From contig JAFSJW010000067.1 of the NCBI GenBank assembly GCA_017449265.1, forward strand, positions 1-33,459: 33,459 bases of DNA. The letters are read 5' to 3'. The position numbers and the translations under genes are program-made. Position 1 is the stretch's first letter. Each line of letters begins with the position of its first letter. Below the pieces are notes generated by a model that saw only the letters and a list, made by a program, of their open reading frames with translations, was not told the origin of the DNA and did not search any database. The DNA comes from Treponema sp. (GTDB taxonomy: Bacteria > Spirochaetota > Spirochaetia > Treponematales > Treponemataceae). Shown in pieces: positions 1 through 7,098 of this stretch.

Positions 1-210
1 ATCGGAGAAATGCTGGTAAAGGACTGCCTTTTTCAGGCAAAGAAGTGTGGCTTTGGAGTTCTTCAGTTCAATGCAGTTGTAGAAAGCAATGTACACGCCA
101 GGCATTTGTACGAGCGGCTGGGTTTTGTTCAGCTGGGAACCATTCCCCGCGGTTTTAGAATGAAGGACGGACATTTTGAAAACATCTGTCCTTACTATCA
201 CGAGTTATAA
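1..210 (+). CDS. GNAT-family N-acetyltransferase, C-terminal part (cut by window start)
   Basis: The open frame enters from the window edge in frame 1 and stops at 208-210, so only about 69 residues are visible. They show the end of a GNAT fold: an alpha helix followed by a strand with VESNVHARHLYERLGFVQLG, the usual acetyl-CoA-proximal N-x-x-A-x-x-x-Y-x-x-x-G-F signature of the last helix and strand. The internal ATG at 10 is not taken as the start because the reading frame is open to the edge and the visible part is too short for the roughly 150-residue family. The acyl acceptor cannot be told. It precedes the sirtuin gene by 48 bp on the same strand, so co-transcription is possible. Confidence 0.82.
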   Translation: MGEMLVKDCLFQAKKCGFGVLQFNAVVESNVHARHLYERLGFVQLGTIPRGFRMKDGHFENICPYYHEL

Positions 211-258
211 ATAATTCTGGTAAAGGAAAAGAATCCAGAAGAAAGAGGAATATGAAAA

Positions 259-1143
259 ATGATGGAAGAAATTATAGAACTAAAACACGCTTTGGATTCT
301 GCAGATTCAATTCTCATCGGTGCTGGAGCCGGGCTTTCTACTTCTGCTGGCTTTACCTACAGCGGGTCTCGCTTCCAAAAATACTTTTCTGATTTTGAAA
401 AGAAGTATAGCTTTCACGACATGTATTCCGGTGGCTTTTATCCTTACAAAACTCTTGAAGAAAACTGGGCATACTGGAGCCGGATGATTTATCTGAATCG
501 TTTTGTAAAAGCTCCTTTGTCTGTTTATGAAAAACTCTTTGAACTGGTAAAGTATAAGAATTATTTTGTCATCACAACTAATGTTGACCATTGCTTTCAG
601 AAGGCGGGATTCGATAAGGAAAGGCTCTTTTACACTCAGGGGGATTACGGACTTTTCCAGTGCAGTGAGCCTTGTCACAAGAAAACCTACGACAATCAGC
701 TTTTTGTTGAAAAAATGGTCATGGAACAGGGCTTTGTAATTCAGGATGATGGTGGTCTGGAACTTCCGAAAAATGGTTTTGAAGGAATTAAAATGACTGT
801 TCCGTCTGAACTGGTACCCCGCTGTCCTGTCTGCGGAAAGCCTATGAGTATGAACCTTCGCGCTGACGACACTTTTGTTGAAGATGAAGGATGGCATAAG
901 GCCGCTTTGCGTTATCAGGATTTTCTGAATGGGAATAAAGATAGGAATATAGTTTATCTTGAACTTGGGGTTGGCGGTAACACACCTGGAATCATTAAGT
1001 ATCCTTTCTGGAATATGACATATTCAAATCCAAAAGCAAAATACATCTGCATCAACAAAGGAGAAGCTGTAGTTCCGAAAGAAATTGAAAATCAGAGTAT
1101 TTGTGTAAATAATGATATCTATGAGGTGATAAAAAGCTTATGA
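259..1143 (+). CDS. SirTM-type sirtuin (NAD-dependent protein ADP-ribosyltransferase candidate)
   Basis: A 294-residue Sir2-family protein. Visible motifs are the NAD-binding GAGAGLSTSAGF (residues 21-32), TTNVDH (106-111, Asn108) and a zinc ribbon with Cys135/Cys139 and Cys189/Cys192. Where classical deacetylases have the catalytic His (HG), this protein has TQGDYG with Gln127. Asn, Gln and Arg at the equivalent places (here N108, Q127, probably R201 in MNLR) are the hallmark of SirTM sirtuins, which ADP-ribosylate proteins rather than deacetylate them (established for the staphylococcal and streptococcal enzymes). The stop overlaps the next gene's ATG by 4 bp (ATGA), and that gene is a macrodomain protein, the usual SirTM partner. 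A gagga Shine-Dalgarno at about 246-250 supports the start; the second Met at codon 2 is an alternative. Confidence 0.88.
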   Translation: MMEEIIELKHALDSADSILIGAGAGLSTSAGFTYSGSRFQKYFSDFEKKYSFHDMYSGGFYPYKTLEENWAYWSRMIYLNRFVKAPLSVYEKLFELVKYKNYFVITTNVDHCFQKAGFDKERLFYTQGDYGLFQCSEPCHKKTYDNQLFVEKMVMEQGFVIQDDGGLELPKNGFEGIKMTVPSELVPRCPVCGKPMSMNLRADDTFVEDEGWHKAALRYQDFLNGNKDRNIVYLELGVGGNTPGIIKYPFWNMTYSNPKAKYICINKGEAVVPKEIENQSICVNNDIYEVIKSL

Positions 1144-1925
1144 CACAGAACGAAAGACGGCTTTATCTGATAAATGAACTTCTCAAAGAACGCAATGAAG
1201 ATTGTGAAATCCCGGATGATGAAAAATCGCAAAAGGATTTGCTCCGTTCTCTTATGAATATCCGGCAGCCTCTTCCTGTAAGCGCAGATTTTTTGCAGAT
1301 TCAGGATGACTATTTACAGGAAGTGAATAGGGAGCGGGGCTTTACTGATGTTTGTGATTTAAAGCCGTCAGCGCGTAATTCTCATTTATATCTCTGGCAG
1401 GGCGACATCACCACGCTCAAAGTTGATGCGATTGTGAATGCGGCAAACTCTCAGCTTCTGGGCTGCTTTGCTCCTCTTCATGCCTGTATCGACAACTGCA
1501 TCCACACCTTTGCGGGCATCCAGCTCAGGCTTGCTTGTAACGAACTCATGAAAAAGCAGGGGCACGAGGAAGGAACGGGGCTTTGTAAAATCACACCGGC
1601 CTTTAATCTTCCAAGCCGCTATGTGCTTCACACTGTCGGCCCGATTATAACTGCTGTTGTAAGCGCGCGTGAAAAAATCCAGCTTGCTTCCTGCTATAAA
1701 AACTGTCTTGAAACTGCCGCTGAAAATCAGCTTGAGTCGCTTGCTTTCTGCTGTATTTCGACAGGAGTTTTCAGATTTCCGGCAGAGCTTGCTGCCCAGA
1801 TTGCAGTGGAGACAGTAGAAAAGTGGCTGGCAGAGAATCCAGATTCTAGCGTAAAGAAAGTGATTTTCAATGTCTTTGGAAACAAAGATCTTGAAATCTA
1901 TAAGAAGGTGCTTAGTCAAAAATGA
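1140..1925 (+). CDS. Zinc-dependent macrodomain protein-ADP-ribose hydrolase
   Basis: 261 residues. The first 80 or so are a helical lead-in, followed by a macrodomain: GDI (88-90), VNAAN (99-103), HTVGP (164-168) and the phosphate loop STGVF (207-211). Between NAAN and the next helix sits Cys109-x4-His114-x-Cys116, the metal-binding set of the Zn-macro class that removes ADP-ribose placed by SirTM sirtuins (family knowledge). The gene overlaps the sirtuin stop by 4 bp, so the two are translationally coupled: writer and eraser in one unit. The lipoyl-carrier GcvH-like protein and lipoate ligase that accompany many such pairs are not seen beside it here. About 110 bp of AT-rich repeats follow before the next gene. 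Confidence 0.88.
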   Translation: MTQNERRLYLINELLKERNEDCEIPDDEKSQKDLLRSLMNIRQPLPVSADFLQIQDDYLQEVNRERGFTDVCDLKPSARNSHLYLWQGDITTLKVDAIVNAANSQLLGCFAPLHACIDNCIHTFAGIQLRLACNELMKKQGHEEGTGLCKITPAFNLPSRYVLHTVGPIITAVVSAREKIQLASCYKNCLETAAENQLESLAFCCISTGVFRFPAELAAQIAVETVEKWLAENPDSSVKKVIFNVFGNKDLEIYKKVLSQK

Positions 1926-1937
1926 TAATACAAGCAG

Positions 1938-2036
1938 GATATTCCCCTAGAAAAATGTAAAAATGATTATATAAAACACCTAGAAAAATGTATTATTTTT
2001 GTTGATATTCCCCTAGAAAAGTGTAAAATATAGGTA
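1938..2036. repeat. Three tandem 33-bp units with CCTAGAAAAATGTA core
   Basis: Units begin at 1938, 1971 and 2004, exactly 33 bp apart. The first 25 bp of units 1 and 3 differ at one base; unit 2 keeps the core CCTAGAAAAATGTA (1979-1992) but has diverged at both ends. The array ends directly at the ATG of the ATPase gene at 2037. A 33-bp step is close to three DNA turns, so copies lie on nearly the same face. The third unit contains the likely promoter, so the copies are best read as operator or iteron-like protein sites. Confidence 0.8.
2002..2029 (+). promoter_or_regulatory. Promoter of the DUF4143 ATPase gene, apparently leaderless
   Basis: TTGATA (2002-2007), a 16-bp spacer and TAAAAT (2024-2029) fit a housekeeping promoter. 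The spacer is the third CCTAGAAAA repeat. The start point would fall at about 2036-2037, on the A of the ATG. No Shine-Dalgarno can be fitted: the only purine run (TAGG) ends two bases before the ATG. This suggests a leaderless mRNA, with the repeat acting as an operator inside the promoter. Confidence 0.5.
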
Positions 2037-3353
2037 ATGGAACGATTTTTATATAATCAACTTAAGAACTGGAAAGACTCTAAAACAAGAAAACCTCTTA
2101 TTCTTGAAGGGTCGCGTCAAGTTGGAAAAACTTGGCTTTTAAAACACTTTGGAAAAAACGAGTTTGAAAACTTTATTTATATAAACTGTGACAATAATCC
2201 ACAGATGGAAAGTCTTTTTGTAGATTATGATGTAAAAAGAATCTTGAGAAATCTTTCTGCAATTTCAAATATAAAGATTGAGAGTGGAAAATGTCTCATA
2301 GTTTTTGATGAAGTTCAGGAGTTTCCAAAGGCACTTACTTCGCTCAAATATTTTTGCGAGGAAGCTCCGGATATACATGTTGCAGCTGCGGGTTCTCTGT
2401 TGGGAATTTCGGAGCATCAGGGGACAGGATTTCCGGTTGGAAAGGTTGACAGTCTTTATTTGTATCCGCTTTCTTTTATGGAATTTCTGCTGGCACTTGA
2501 AAAAAATATTCTGGTCGAGCAGATAAGAAATCATAACTGGCAGGAACTGAATGCGCTTAATCCTCAGATGACGGAACTGCTTCGCCAGTATTATTTTACA
2601 GGAGGAATGCCGGCTGTAGTAAAATCTTATGTGGAAGAGCAGGATTTACAGAAGGTGCGGACTATGCAGAATCAGATTCTTTTTGATTATCTTAATGATG
2701 TTTCCAAACACGCACCTAAATCTGAAATTCCAAAAATTTCACTTGTCTGGAATTCAATTCCGACTCAGCTTGCAAAGGAAAATAAAAAATTTATTTACGG
2801 TGCACTAAAAAAAGGAGGGCGTGCAAAAGAATTTGAAAATGCGATTCAATGGCTGATTAATGCCGGCCTTGTTCACAAAATAAGCAGGACAAAAAAATTT
2901 GAGCAGCCTTTGAAGTTTTATGAAGATTTTGATTGCTTTAAGCTTTATGTGAATGACTTAGGTTTGCTTGGTGCAATGGCCCAGGCTCCGGCAAGCGAAA
3001 TTCTTGTTGGAAACAGTGCTTTTTCTTCATACAAGGGAAGTTTTACAGAACAGTATGTAGCGCAGCAGTTTTATTCTGCTAATTCTGGAGATGTAAATTC
3101 ACGAGAGCTATATTATTACACCAATGCAAACTCTACAATGGAAATTGATTTTGTTTTCCAAGTGGACAAAGTATATCCTGTTGAAGTAAAGGCTGAACAA
3201 AACTTAAAGGCAAAAAGTCTCTCGACTGTTCTTAAAAATGATGAAAAACTATTTGGAATCCGTTTTTCAATGGCAGATTATGTAGAACAAAAACAGATGG
3301 TAAATGTTCCCCTTGCACTTACTGAAGAATATTTGAGAAATAAATTTAACTAA
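2037..3353 (+). CDS. AAA+ ATPase with C-terminal DUF4143 domain
   Basis: 438 residues. The N-terminal ATPase has Walker A GSRQVGKT (25-32) and Walker B LIVFDEVQE (87-95), followed by AAAGSLLG (sensor-1 region, 116-123). The C-terminal DUF4143 part carries a nuclease-like pattern: Glu338, Asp371 (MEIDFVF) and EVK (383-385), the arrangement of PD-(D/E)xK folds. Proteins of this type are common and multicopy in gut anaerobes; their substrate is not established. Family members usually start with similar wording (short helix, then R/K-P-L-I-L-x-G), which supports the ATG at 2037 although no ribosome site is seen. The gene stands alone and converges with the ferritin-like gene. Confidence 0.88.
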   Translation: MERFLYNQLKNWKDSKTRKPLILEGSRQVGKTWLLKHFGKNEFENFIYINCDNNPQMESLFVDYDVKRILRNLSAISNIKIESGKCLIVFDEVQEFPKALTSLKYFCEEAPDIHVAAAGSLLGISEHQGTGFPVGKVDSLYLYPLSFMEFLLALEKNILVEQIRNHNWQELNALNPQMTELLRQYYFTGGMPAVVKSYVEEQDLQKVRTMQNQILFDYLNDVSKHAPKSEIPKISLVWNSIPTQLAKENKKFIYGALKKGGRAKEFENAIQWLINAGLVHKISRTKKFEQPLKFYEDFDCFKLYVNDLGLLGAMAQAPASEILVGNSAFSSYKGSFTEQYVAQQFYSANSGDVNSRELYYYTNANSTMEIDFVFQVDKVYPVEVKAEQNLKAKSLSTVLKNDEKLFGIRFSMADYVEQKQMVNVPLALTEEYLRNKFN

Positions 3354-3399
3354 ACGGTCTTCCAAAAACGGAAGGTGATACAACTCAATGCCTTTTTTC

Positions 3400-3849
3400 C
3401 TAACGTTCAATTCTCTTTTCAAATCTAAACATTCCTTCCGGAAACTGGCCGTCCTGCTTTTTGTTCAATAATCCTTTTACCGTATCTCCGTGACGCTTTT
3501 CATCATTCTTTACGCTTTCAACTTCGGGAAACTTTTCGGCCACTGGGGCATAAGTCTTTACGGCAGCATATTCGCCCTGTGCGATTGCCCGATACAAAAT
3601 CCATCTTGGGAAGATGCGGTAGAGTAGGGGAAGGAGGATTTCTTTTGTGTGCTTTGGAGTAAGTTCAGTTTGAGTCAGCTTATGAAAAATTGATGCGTGG
3701 TGTTCTTCTTCCTTTGCAAGCTGAAGGAAGGTGTCTTTGTCCTTCTGGTGTTTTGCAACTTCTGCCAGTGCATTGTACATGAGTACGGCATCCAGTTCTC
3801 CCTGCTGAGATTTCAACAGAATTTTCATATCTTTTTTGCTGATTTCCAT
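3400..3849 (-). CDS. Ferritin-like / rubrerythrin-family protein
   Basis: 149 residues, mostly four helices. Candidate di-iron ligands are Glu18 (QQGELDAVLMY), the cluster EEEHH (47-51), Glu93 (QGEYAAVKTY) and Glu117-x-x-His120 (DEKRHG). This two-fold E/E-x-x-H pattern is that of rubrerythrin-type four-helix bundles that handle peroxide or iron. There is no C-terminal rubredoxin Cys4 site, so it is not a full rubrerythrin. ATG at 3849 has AGGA about 7 bases upstream. It is divergent from the acetyltransferase gene across a 92-bp gap that holds an inverted repeat over its probable promoter. Confidence 0.78.
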   Translation of the reverse strand: MEISKKDMKILLKSQQGELDAVLMYNALAEVAKHQKDKDTFLQLAKEEEHHASIFHKLTQTELTPKHTKEILLPLLYRIFPRWILYRAIAQGEYAAVKTYAPVAEKFPEVESVKNDEKRHGDTVKGLLNKKQDGQFPEGMFRFEKRIER

Positions 3850-3867
3850 AACAGTTCCTATGTGAGC

Positions 3868-3900
3868 ATTTTAGCACTAATCTGAGATTTATTCAGTGCT
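3868..3900 (-). promoter_or_regulatory. Probable promoter of the ferritin-like gene with inverted repeat
   Basis: Read on the minus strand, TGCTAAAAT gives an extended -10 (TAAAAT at 3873-3868). The arms AGCACT (3873-3878) and AGTGCT (3895-3900) form a 6-bp inverted repeat with a 16-bp gap covering the -35 to -10 space, a possible operator. It does not resemble a PerR box. Call is by pattern only. Confidence 0.35.
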
Positions 3901-3915
3901 TTGAGGAGTCTTTTC

Positions 3916-3934
3916 TGTTATAATTGAATTGAGG
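3916..3934 (+). promoter_or_regulatory. Extended -10 promoter and ribosome site of the Vat-like gene
   Basis: TG-T-TATAAT (3916-3924) is a consensus extended -10; no good -35 is seen. The start point would be about 3931, and GAGG (3931-3934) lies 7 bases before the ATG at 3942, so the leader is very short. Confidence 0.5.
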
Positions 3935-3941
3935 TTTCAAA

Positions 3942-4580
3942 ATGAAAGACGGCAAGATACCAAATCCAATGACAATTCATCCTATAGCAGGTTATGACAA
4001 AGAGATTTATGTAAAACCCACTCTTAAGAATCCAAACATTATCGTTGGTGATTTTACTTATATTGCAGATTCCGATTTTGAAAGTCATGTGACTCATCTT
4101 TATGAATGGAACGGTGACAAGCTGATTATCGGGAAGTTTTGTCAGATTGCAGCGGGTGTGGAATTCGTTATGAATGGAGCGAATCATCAGATGAATGCAG
4201 TTTCAACTTTTCCTTTCTACACGCTGGAGGGCTGGGACATGGATGCCCCGTTGAAAAAAGATTTGCCGCTCAAGGGAGATACTGTCATTGGTAACGATGT
4301 TTGGATTGGGCAGAATGCCGTAATCATGCCGGGCGTTCATATTGGCGACGGTGCTATAATCGGAGCGAATGCCGTAGTTGCAAGTAACATTGCACCATAC
4401 ACAATCAATGTCGGAAATCCTTGCCGCACAATAAAAAAACGTTTTGATGACAAAATGATTGAACTTCTTGAAAAGTTCTGCTGGTGGGATAAGTCAATTG
4501 AGGAAATCAATAAGCTGATTCCAATTCTGACAAGTAGTGATTTGGAAATGGTGAGACGAGAGTTGAAGAAAAGGAAGTAG
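3942..4580 (+). CDS. Vat/XAT-type hexapeptide-repeat O-acetyltransferase
   Basis: 212 residues with left-handed beta-helix hexapeptide repeats (VIGNDVWIGQNAVIMPGVHI and onward, about 115-150). The segment GANHQMNAVSTFPF holds His82, which sits where xenobiotic acetyltransferases of the VatD/CatB type have their catalytic His. The loop with GW(D/E) and LPLKGDT, the GNP turn (158-160) and the C-terminal WW-D helix all match the streptogramin A acetyltransferase family, and the length (about 210) is typical. Substrate cannot be proven from sequence: chromosomal XAT proteins include members of unknown substrate. It is followed after 10 bp by the DUF1697 gene on the same strand, so the two are probably one transcript. 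Confidence 0.85.
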   Translation: MKDGKIPNPMTIHPIAGYDKEIYVKPTLKNPNIIVGDFTYIADSDFESHVTHLYEWNGDKLIIGKFCQIAAGVEFVMNGANHQMNAVSTFPFYTLEGWDMDAPLKKDLPLKGDTVIGNDVWIGQNAVIMPGVHIGDGAIIGANAVVASNIAPYTINVGNPCRTIKKRFDDKMIELLEKFCWWDKSIEEINKLIPILTSSDLEMVRRELKKRK

Positions 4581-4590
4581 GATATTAAAA

Positions 4591-5130
4591 ATGACCAGAT
4601 ACATTGCTTTACTCCGCGGAATAAATATCAGTGGGAAAAATAAAATCTCCATGCCTGAACTGAAAACTGCCCTTACCGAAAAAGGTTTTGCAGATGTAAA
4701 AACATATCTGAATAGCGGGAATGTGATTTTTTCTGATGATGAGACAGATGCTGTAAAACTTGCAGAAAAGATTCGTGAAATCATCTTTGAGACTTTCAAC
4801 CTTGAGATTCCAGTTTTTGTGATTTCTCAGGATGAATTGAAAGATTTGCTTTCAAAAGTACCGTCCTGGTGGGGAAATGACAGCAAAGATATTTACGACA
4901 ATCTGATTTTTGCCATTACACCTTACAGCATTGAAACTGTGGCCGAAAAAATCGGGAAGCCGTCTGCAGAACTTGAAAAAGTTGAGATCTATGGAAATGC
5001 GGCCTTCTGGTCTTTTGACCGAAAACTATATGCAAAGGCCAACTGGTGGAAAAAGACAGCGGTTCCTGGAATTGGAGAAATGATTACAATTCGTACTGCA
5101 AACACTCTCCGAAAGATTGCGGAGTTGTAA
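4591..5130 (+). CDS. DUF1697 family protein
   Basis: 179 residues beginning MTRYIALLRGINISGKNKISM, followed by a run with TYLNSGNVIF, the start signature of DUF1697 proteins. The family is widespread, cytoplasmic, about 180 residues long, and has no settled function; the length here is complete. AGGAT at about 4579-4583, overlapping the stop of the acetyltransferase gene, is the only ribosome-site candidate. The 10-bp spacing points to co-transcription with the upstream gene. No signal peptide or membrane segment is visible. Confidence 0.85.
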   Translation: MTRYIALLRGINISGKNKISMPELKTALTEKGFADVKTYLNSGNVIFSDDETDAVKLAEKIREIIFETFNLEIPVFVISQDELKDLLSKVPSWWGNDSKDIYDNLIFAITPYSIETVAEKIGKPSAELEKVEIYGNAAFWSFDRKLYAKANWWKKTAVPGIGEMITIRTANTLRKIAEL

Positions 5131-5221
5131 AAAAAAGATGAATGTGAATGTTCCTGAAAAGTCCAAAGATTGTGAAGTATGAGTTACAATGCGCAGGATT
5201 ATGGCGCAAGTGAAAAATCAT

Positions 5222-5229
5222 GTTATAAT
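5222..5229 (+). promoter_or_regulatory. Promoter -10 element before the exported barrel-like protein
   Basis: TGTTATAAT begins at 5221: TG, one base, then TATAAT at 5224-5229, a consensus extended -10. The start point would be about 5235-5236, on the first in-frame GTG of the next gene. No -35 match is seen. Confidence 0.45.
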
Positions 5230-5234
5230 GATGT

Positions 5235-5978
5235 GTGATTTATGTGAAAATCCTTTGGCAAAAAGCAGCTTGTTTTGCAAAAAAATTGGCGGCGAAGGCT
5301 TTTTGTCTTTCCCCGAACGCATTTTTTGGAAAATATCTATTACTGCTCTTGATTTTTCTTTTTGCCGCACACGGGGCTTTTTCCCAAGAAGCCGCCGAAT
5401 CCGGGGCTACGGAGCAGGGGAAGAAAAACAGTGTGGCAGAAAAACCACTGGTAGGAAAAACGATTTTTTCAATTGATTTGGGCTATTTGGGAACCGGCCT
5501 GAAAAACAATGGCTGGGGTTTTGGGATGACTGTTGAAATCCAGCTGCTTGATTTTTTTTCAATCAGGCCTGGTTTTTCGCATATGACCATGTGGCCAAGC
5601 GGAAAAGACCTTGTTATCACCACCGTAGGTCTTAGGAGCGACCTCTTGTTCTATCCGTTCAACCGCGGTCTTGACAAGCTCTATCTAGGAGGCATTCTTC
5701 GCACCGAGTTTGTCATGTACTCGGGGGATGACCGCCCCGAAGCTCGGGAGCAAGAAACTGTCATCTCAATTGCGCCTGTTATTGGCTGGAAGCAGAACTT
5801 TTTCGATTTTGTGATGATTGATATTTTTGTTTCCTATCAGTTTATTCAGAACGAGGCTGACTTGTCGGCGCAAGTTGTGGAACTGTACGACAAGCGTTTT
5901 GAGTACGGCGTAAAATTCAAGCTCAATATCGGAAAAATCGTATCGTTTCTAGGAACTCGGCTTTCACACAAGAATTAA
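5235..5978 (+). CDS. Exported protein, probable outer-membrane beta-barrel, unknown function
   Basis: Up to 247 residues. A positively charged N-terminus (several Lys) leads into a hydrophobic segment LLLLLIFLFAAHGAFSQ, a signal peptide probably cut before Gln. The mature part has alternating strands rich in aromatics and Gly (IDLGYLGTGLKNNGWGFGMTV, SIRPGFSHMTMW, LYLGGILRTEF, IDIFVSYQF, FEYGVKFKLNIG), as in small outer-membrane barrels. No family was recognised. The start is uncertain: GTG at 5235 coincides with the predicted transcription start and has no ribosome site; GTG at 5244 is an alternative. The N-terminal region before the hydrophobic segment is unusually long for a signal peptide (about 30 residues). 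Confidence 0.65.
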   Translation: MIYVKILWQKAACFAKKLAAKAFCLSPNAFFGKYLLLLLIFLFAAHGAFSQEAAESGATEQGKKNSVAEKPLVGKTIFSIDLGYLGTGLKNNGWGFGMTVEIQLLDFFSIRPGFSHMTMWPSGKDLVITTVGLRSDLLFYPFNRGLDKLYLGGILRTEFVMYSGDDRPEAREQETVISIAPVIGWKQNFFDFVMIDIFVSYQFIQNEADLSAQVVELYDKRFEYGVKFKLNIGKIVSFLGTRLSHKN

Positions 5979-6010
5979 CCTTTGTCTGAGCGAAAAATAT
6001 TTCACCTTCT

Positions 6011-6069
6011 TTACCTATTGACTAAGTAGGTAATAATTTATATAGTATTCCTACTTTTTAACTAGGTAA
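6011..6069 (+). promoter_or_regulatory. Promoter of the ABC permease with two CCTA-N9-TAGG operators
   Basis: TTGACT (6018-6023), 17 bp, TATAGT (6041-6046). Operator 1 is CCTATTGACTAAGTAGG (6014-6030), extended by flanking TTA/TAA into a 23-bp inverted repeat covering the -35. Operator 2 is CCTA (6050-6053), 9 bp, TAGG (6063-6066), near the start site. Centres are 36 bp apart. Both fit the LysR T-N11-A core. GGGAGG at 6073-6078 is the ribosome site. Confidence 0.75.
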
Positions 6070-6083
6070 TTAGGGAGGTAAAA

Positions 6084-7043
6084 ATGCTTAACTTAAAAAA
6101 TATCTTTTATCGTGCTCTTCCATTTTTTGGAGTCTTGCTTGCGCTTCTTGTGCAAACTGTTTTTGCTGACAGCACGCTTCATCCGCCGGCAACTAAGCAT
6201 TATTACAATTTTCTTCTGTATGCTGCGCTTTTACTTACGCTCGTGCTTTTTGTTTTATCTTTTTTTATTGCGAGCCTCCGCGAGCCGTTGGTGGAGAAAG
6301 GAGCTTTCTTTTTTGGGGCTGGGGCTTTGGTTTCTGTATTGAATCTTATAACTGCAAAGTTCGCGCTTCTTCCTGTGATTTTTTTTCCGACTTATGACAA
6401 TATTCTTGCGGTTTTCGTTGAGCAGACACCGCTTCTTCTGAAATGTATCGGATTTTCGTTCAGGCTTTTGATTCTCGGAGTTCTCTGGGGAACAATTGCG
6501 GGCTTCGTGACTGGAATTTTTCTTGGCTTCTCGAAAAAAGTCTACTATTGGATAAATCCGTACATCAAGCTGATTGGTCCTATTCCGGCTACGGCATGGA
6601 TTCCTCTTGTGCTTACGACTTTCCCCACTCCCCTTGGGGCGAGTATTTTTATCATAGCTCTTTCGGTGTGGTTCCCTGTTCAGCTAATGACAAGCTCCGG
6701 CATTCAGAATACGAGCAAAGTCTATTTTGAGGTAGGACGCACGCTCGGAGCAGGAACTTTCTTTCAGGTTTTCAGAATTGCAGTTCCGGCAGCCCTTCCG
6801 AATATTTTTCAGGGCGTTTTCAACGGAATCTGTGCGGCATTTATTGCGCTTATGACAGCAGAAATGTTCGGCGCAAAATACGGAATCGGCTGGTACATAA
6901 GCTATCAGAAAGCTATGATGCTCTACTCAGGTGTTTACGCTGGACTTATTATGATAGCCGTGTTCTGTACCGTAATCATCACGGCTTTGTTCAAAGTTCG
7001 CCAGCGGGTTCTCGGCTGGCAGAAAGGGCTTATTAAGTGGTAG
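6084..7043 (+). CDS. ABC transporter permease, SsuC/TauC-like
   Basis: 319 residues of hydrophobic protein. The C-terminal two thirds (about 115-310) are a binding-protein-dependent permease domain with the cytoplasmic EAA loop EVGRTLGAGTFFQVFRIAVP and downstream LPNIFQG, typical of the nitrate/sulfonate/taurine (NitT/TauT) importers. The N-terminal 110 residues add about three membrane segments, longer than the usual 250-270-residue SsuC. No ATPase or solute-binding gene adjoins it: a terminator follows directly. Its promoter shares operators with the NifH-like and PLP-enzyme genes, which suggests uptake of a sulfur compound, but the substrate is inferred from context only. Confidence 0.82.
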   Translation: MLNLKNIFYRALPFFGVLLALLVQTVFADSTLHPPATKHYYNFLLYAALLLTLVLFVLSFFIASLREPLVEKGAFFFGAGALVSVLNLITAKFALLPVIFFPTYDNILAVFVEQTPLLLKCIGFSFRLLILGVLWGTIAGFVTGIFLGFSKKVYYWINPYIKLIGPIPATAWIPLVLTTFPTPLGASIFIIALSVWFPVQLMTSSGIQNTSKVYFEVGRTLGAGTFFQVFRIAVPAALPNIFQGVFNGICAAFIALMTAEMFGAKYGIGWYISYQKAMMLYSGVYAGLIMIAVFCTVIITALFKVRQRVLGWQKGLIKW

Positions 7044-7050
7044 GTTGTTA

Positions 7051-7088
7051 GCCGGTTTCTTCGTGCATGAAGTGACCGGCTTTTTTTT
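7051..7088 (+). terminator. Rho-independent terminator of the permease gene
   Basis: GCCGGT (7051-7056) pairs with ACCGGC (7075-7080), with an inner CTTC/GAAG stem, followed by eight T (7081-7088). It isolates the permease as a single-gene unit. Confidence 0.85.
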
Positions 7089-7098
7089 GTTCAAAAGT

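Noticed and set aside
307..897. 196-residue minus-strand open frame inside the sirtuin gene
   Set aside because: It is antisense to clear sirtuin motifs and has no recognisable domain or ribosome site.
1938..2036. CRISPR-like array
   Set aside because: Only three units, spacers of 8 bp that are part of the 33-bp period, and no cas genes nearby; the array overlaps a promoter.
3359..3374. Hairpin CTTCC/GGAAG after the DUF4143 gene as a terminator
   Set aside because: Five base pairs only and no T-run within the expected distance.
5189..5476. 95-residue plus-strand frame overlapping the barrel-like gene
   Set aside because: No signal peptide or domain; the other frame shows a good signal peptide and barrel strands over the same bases.
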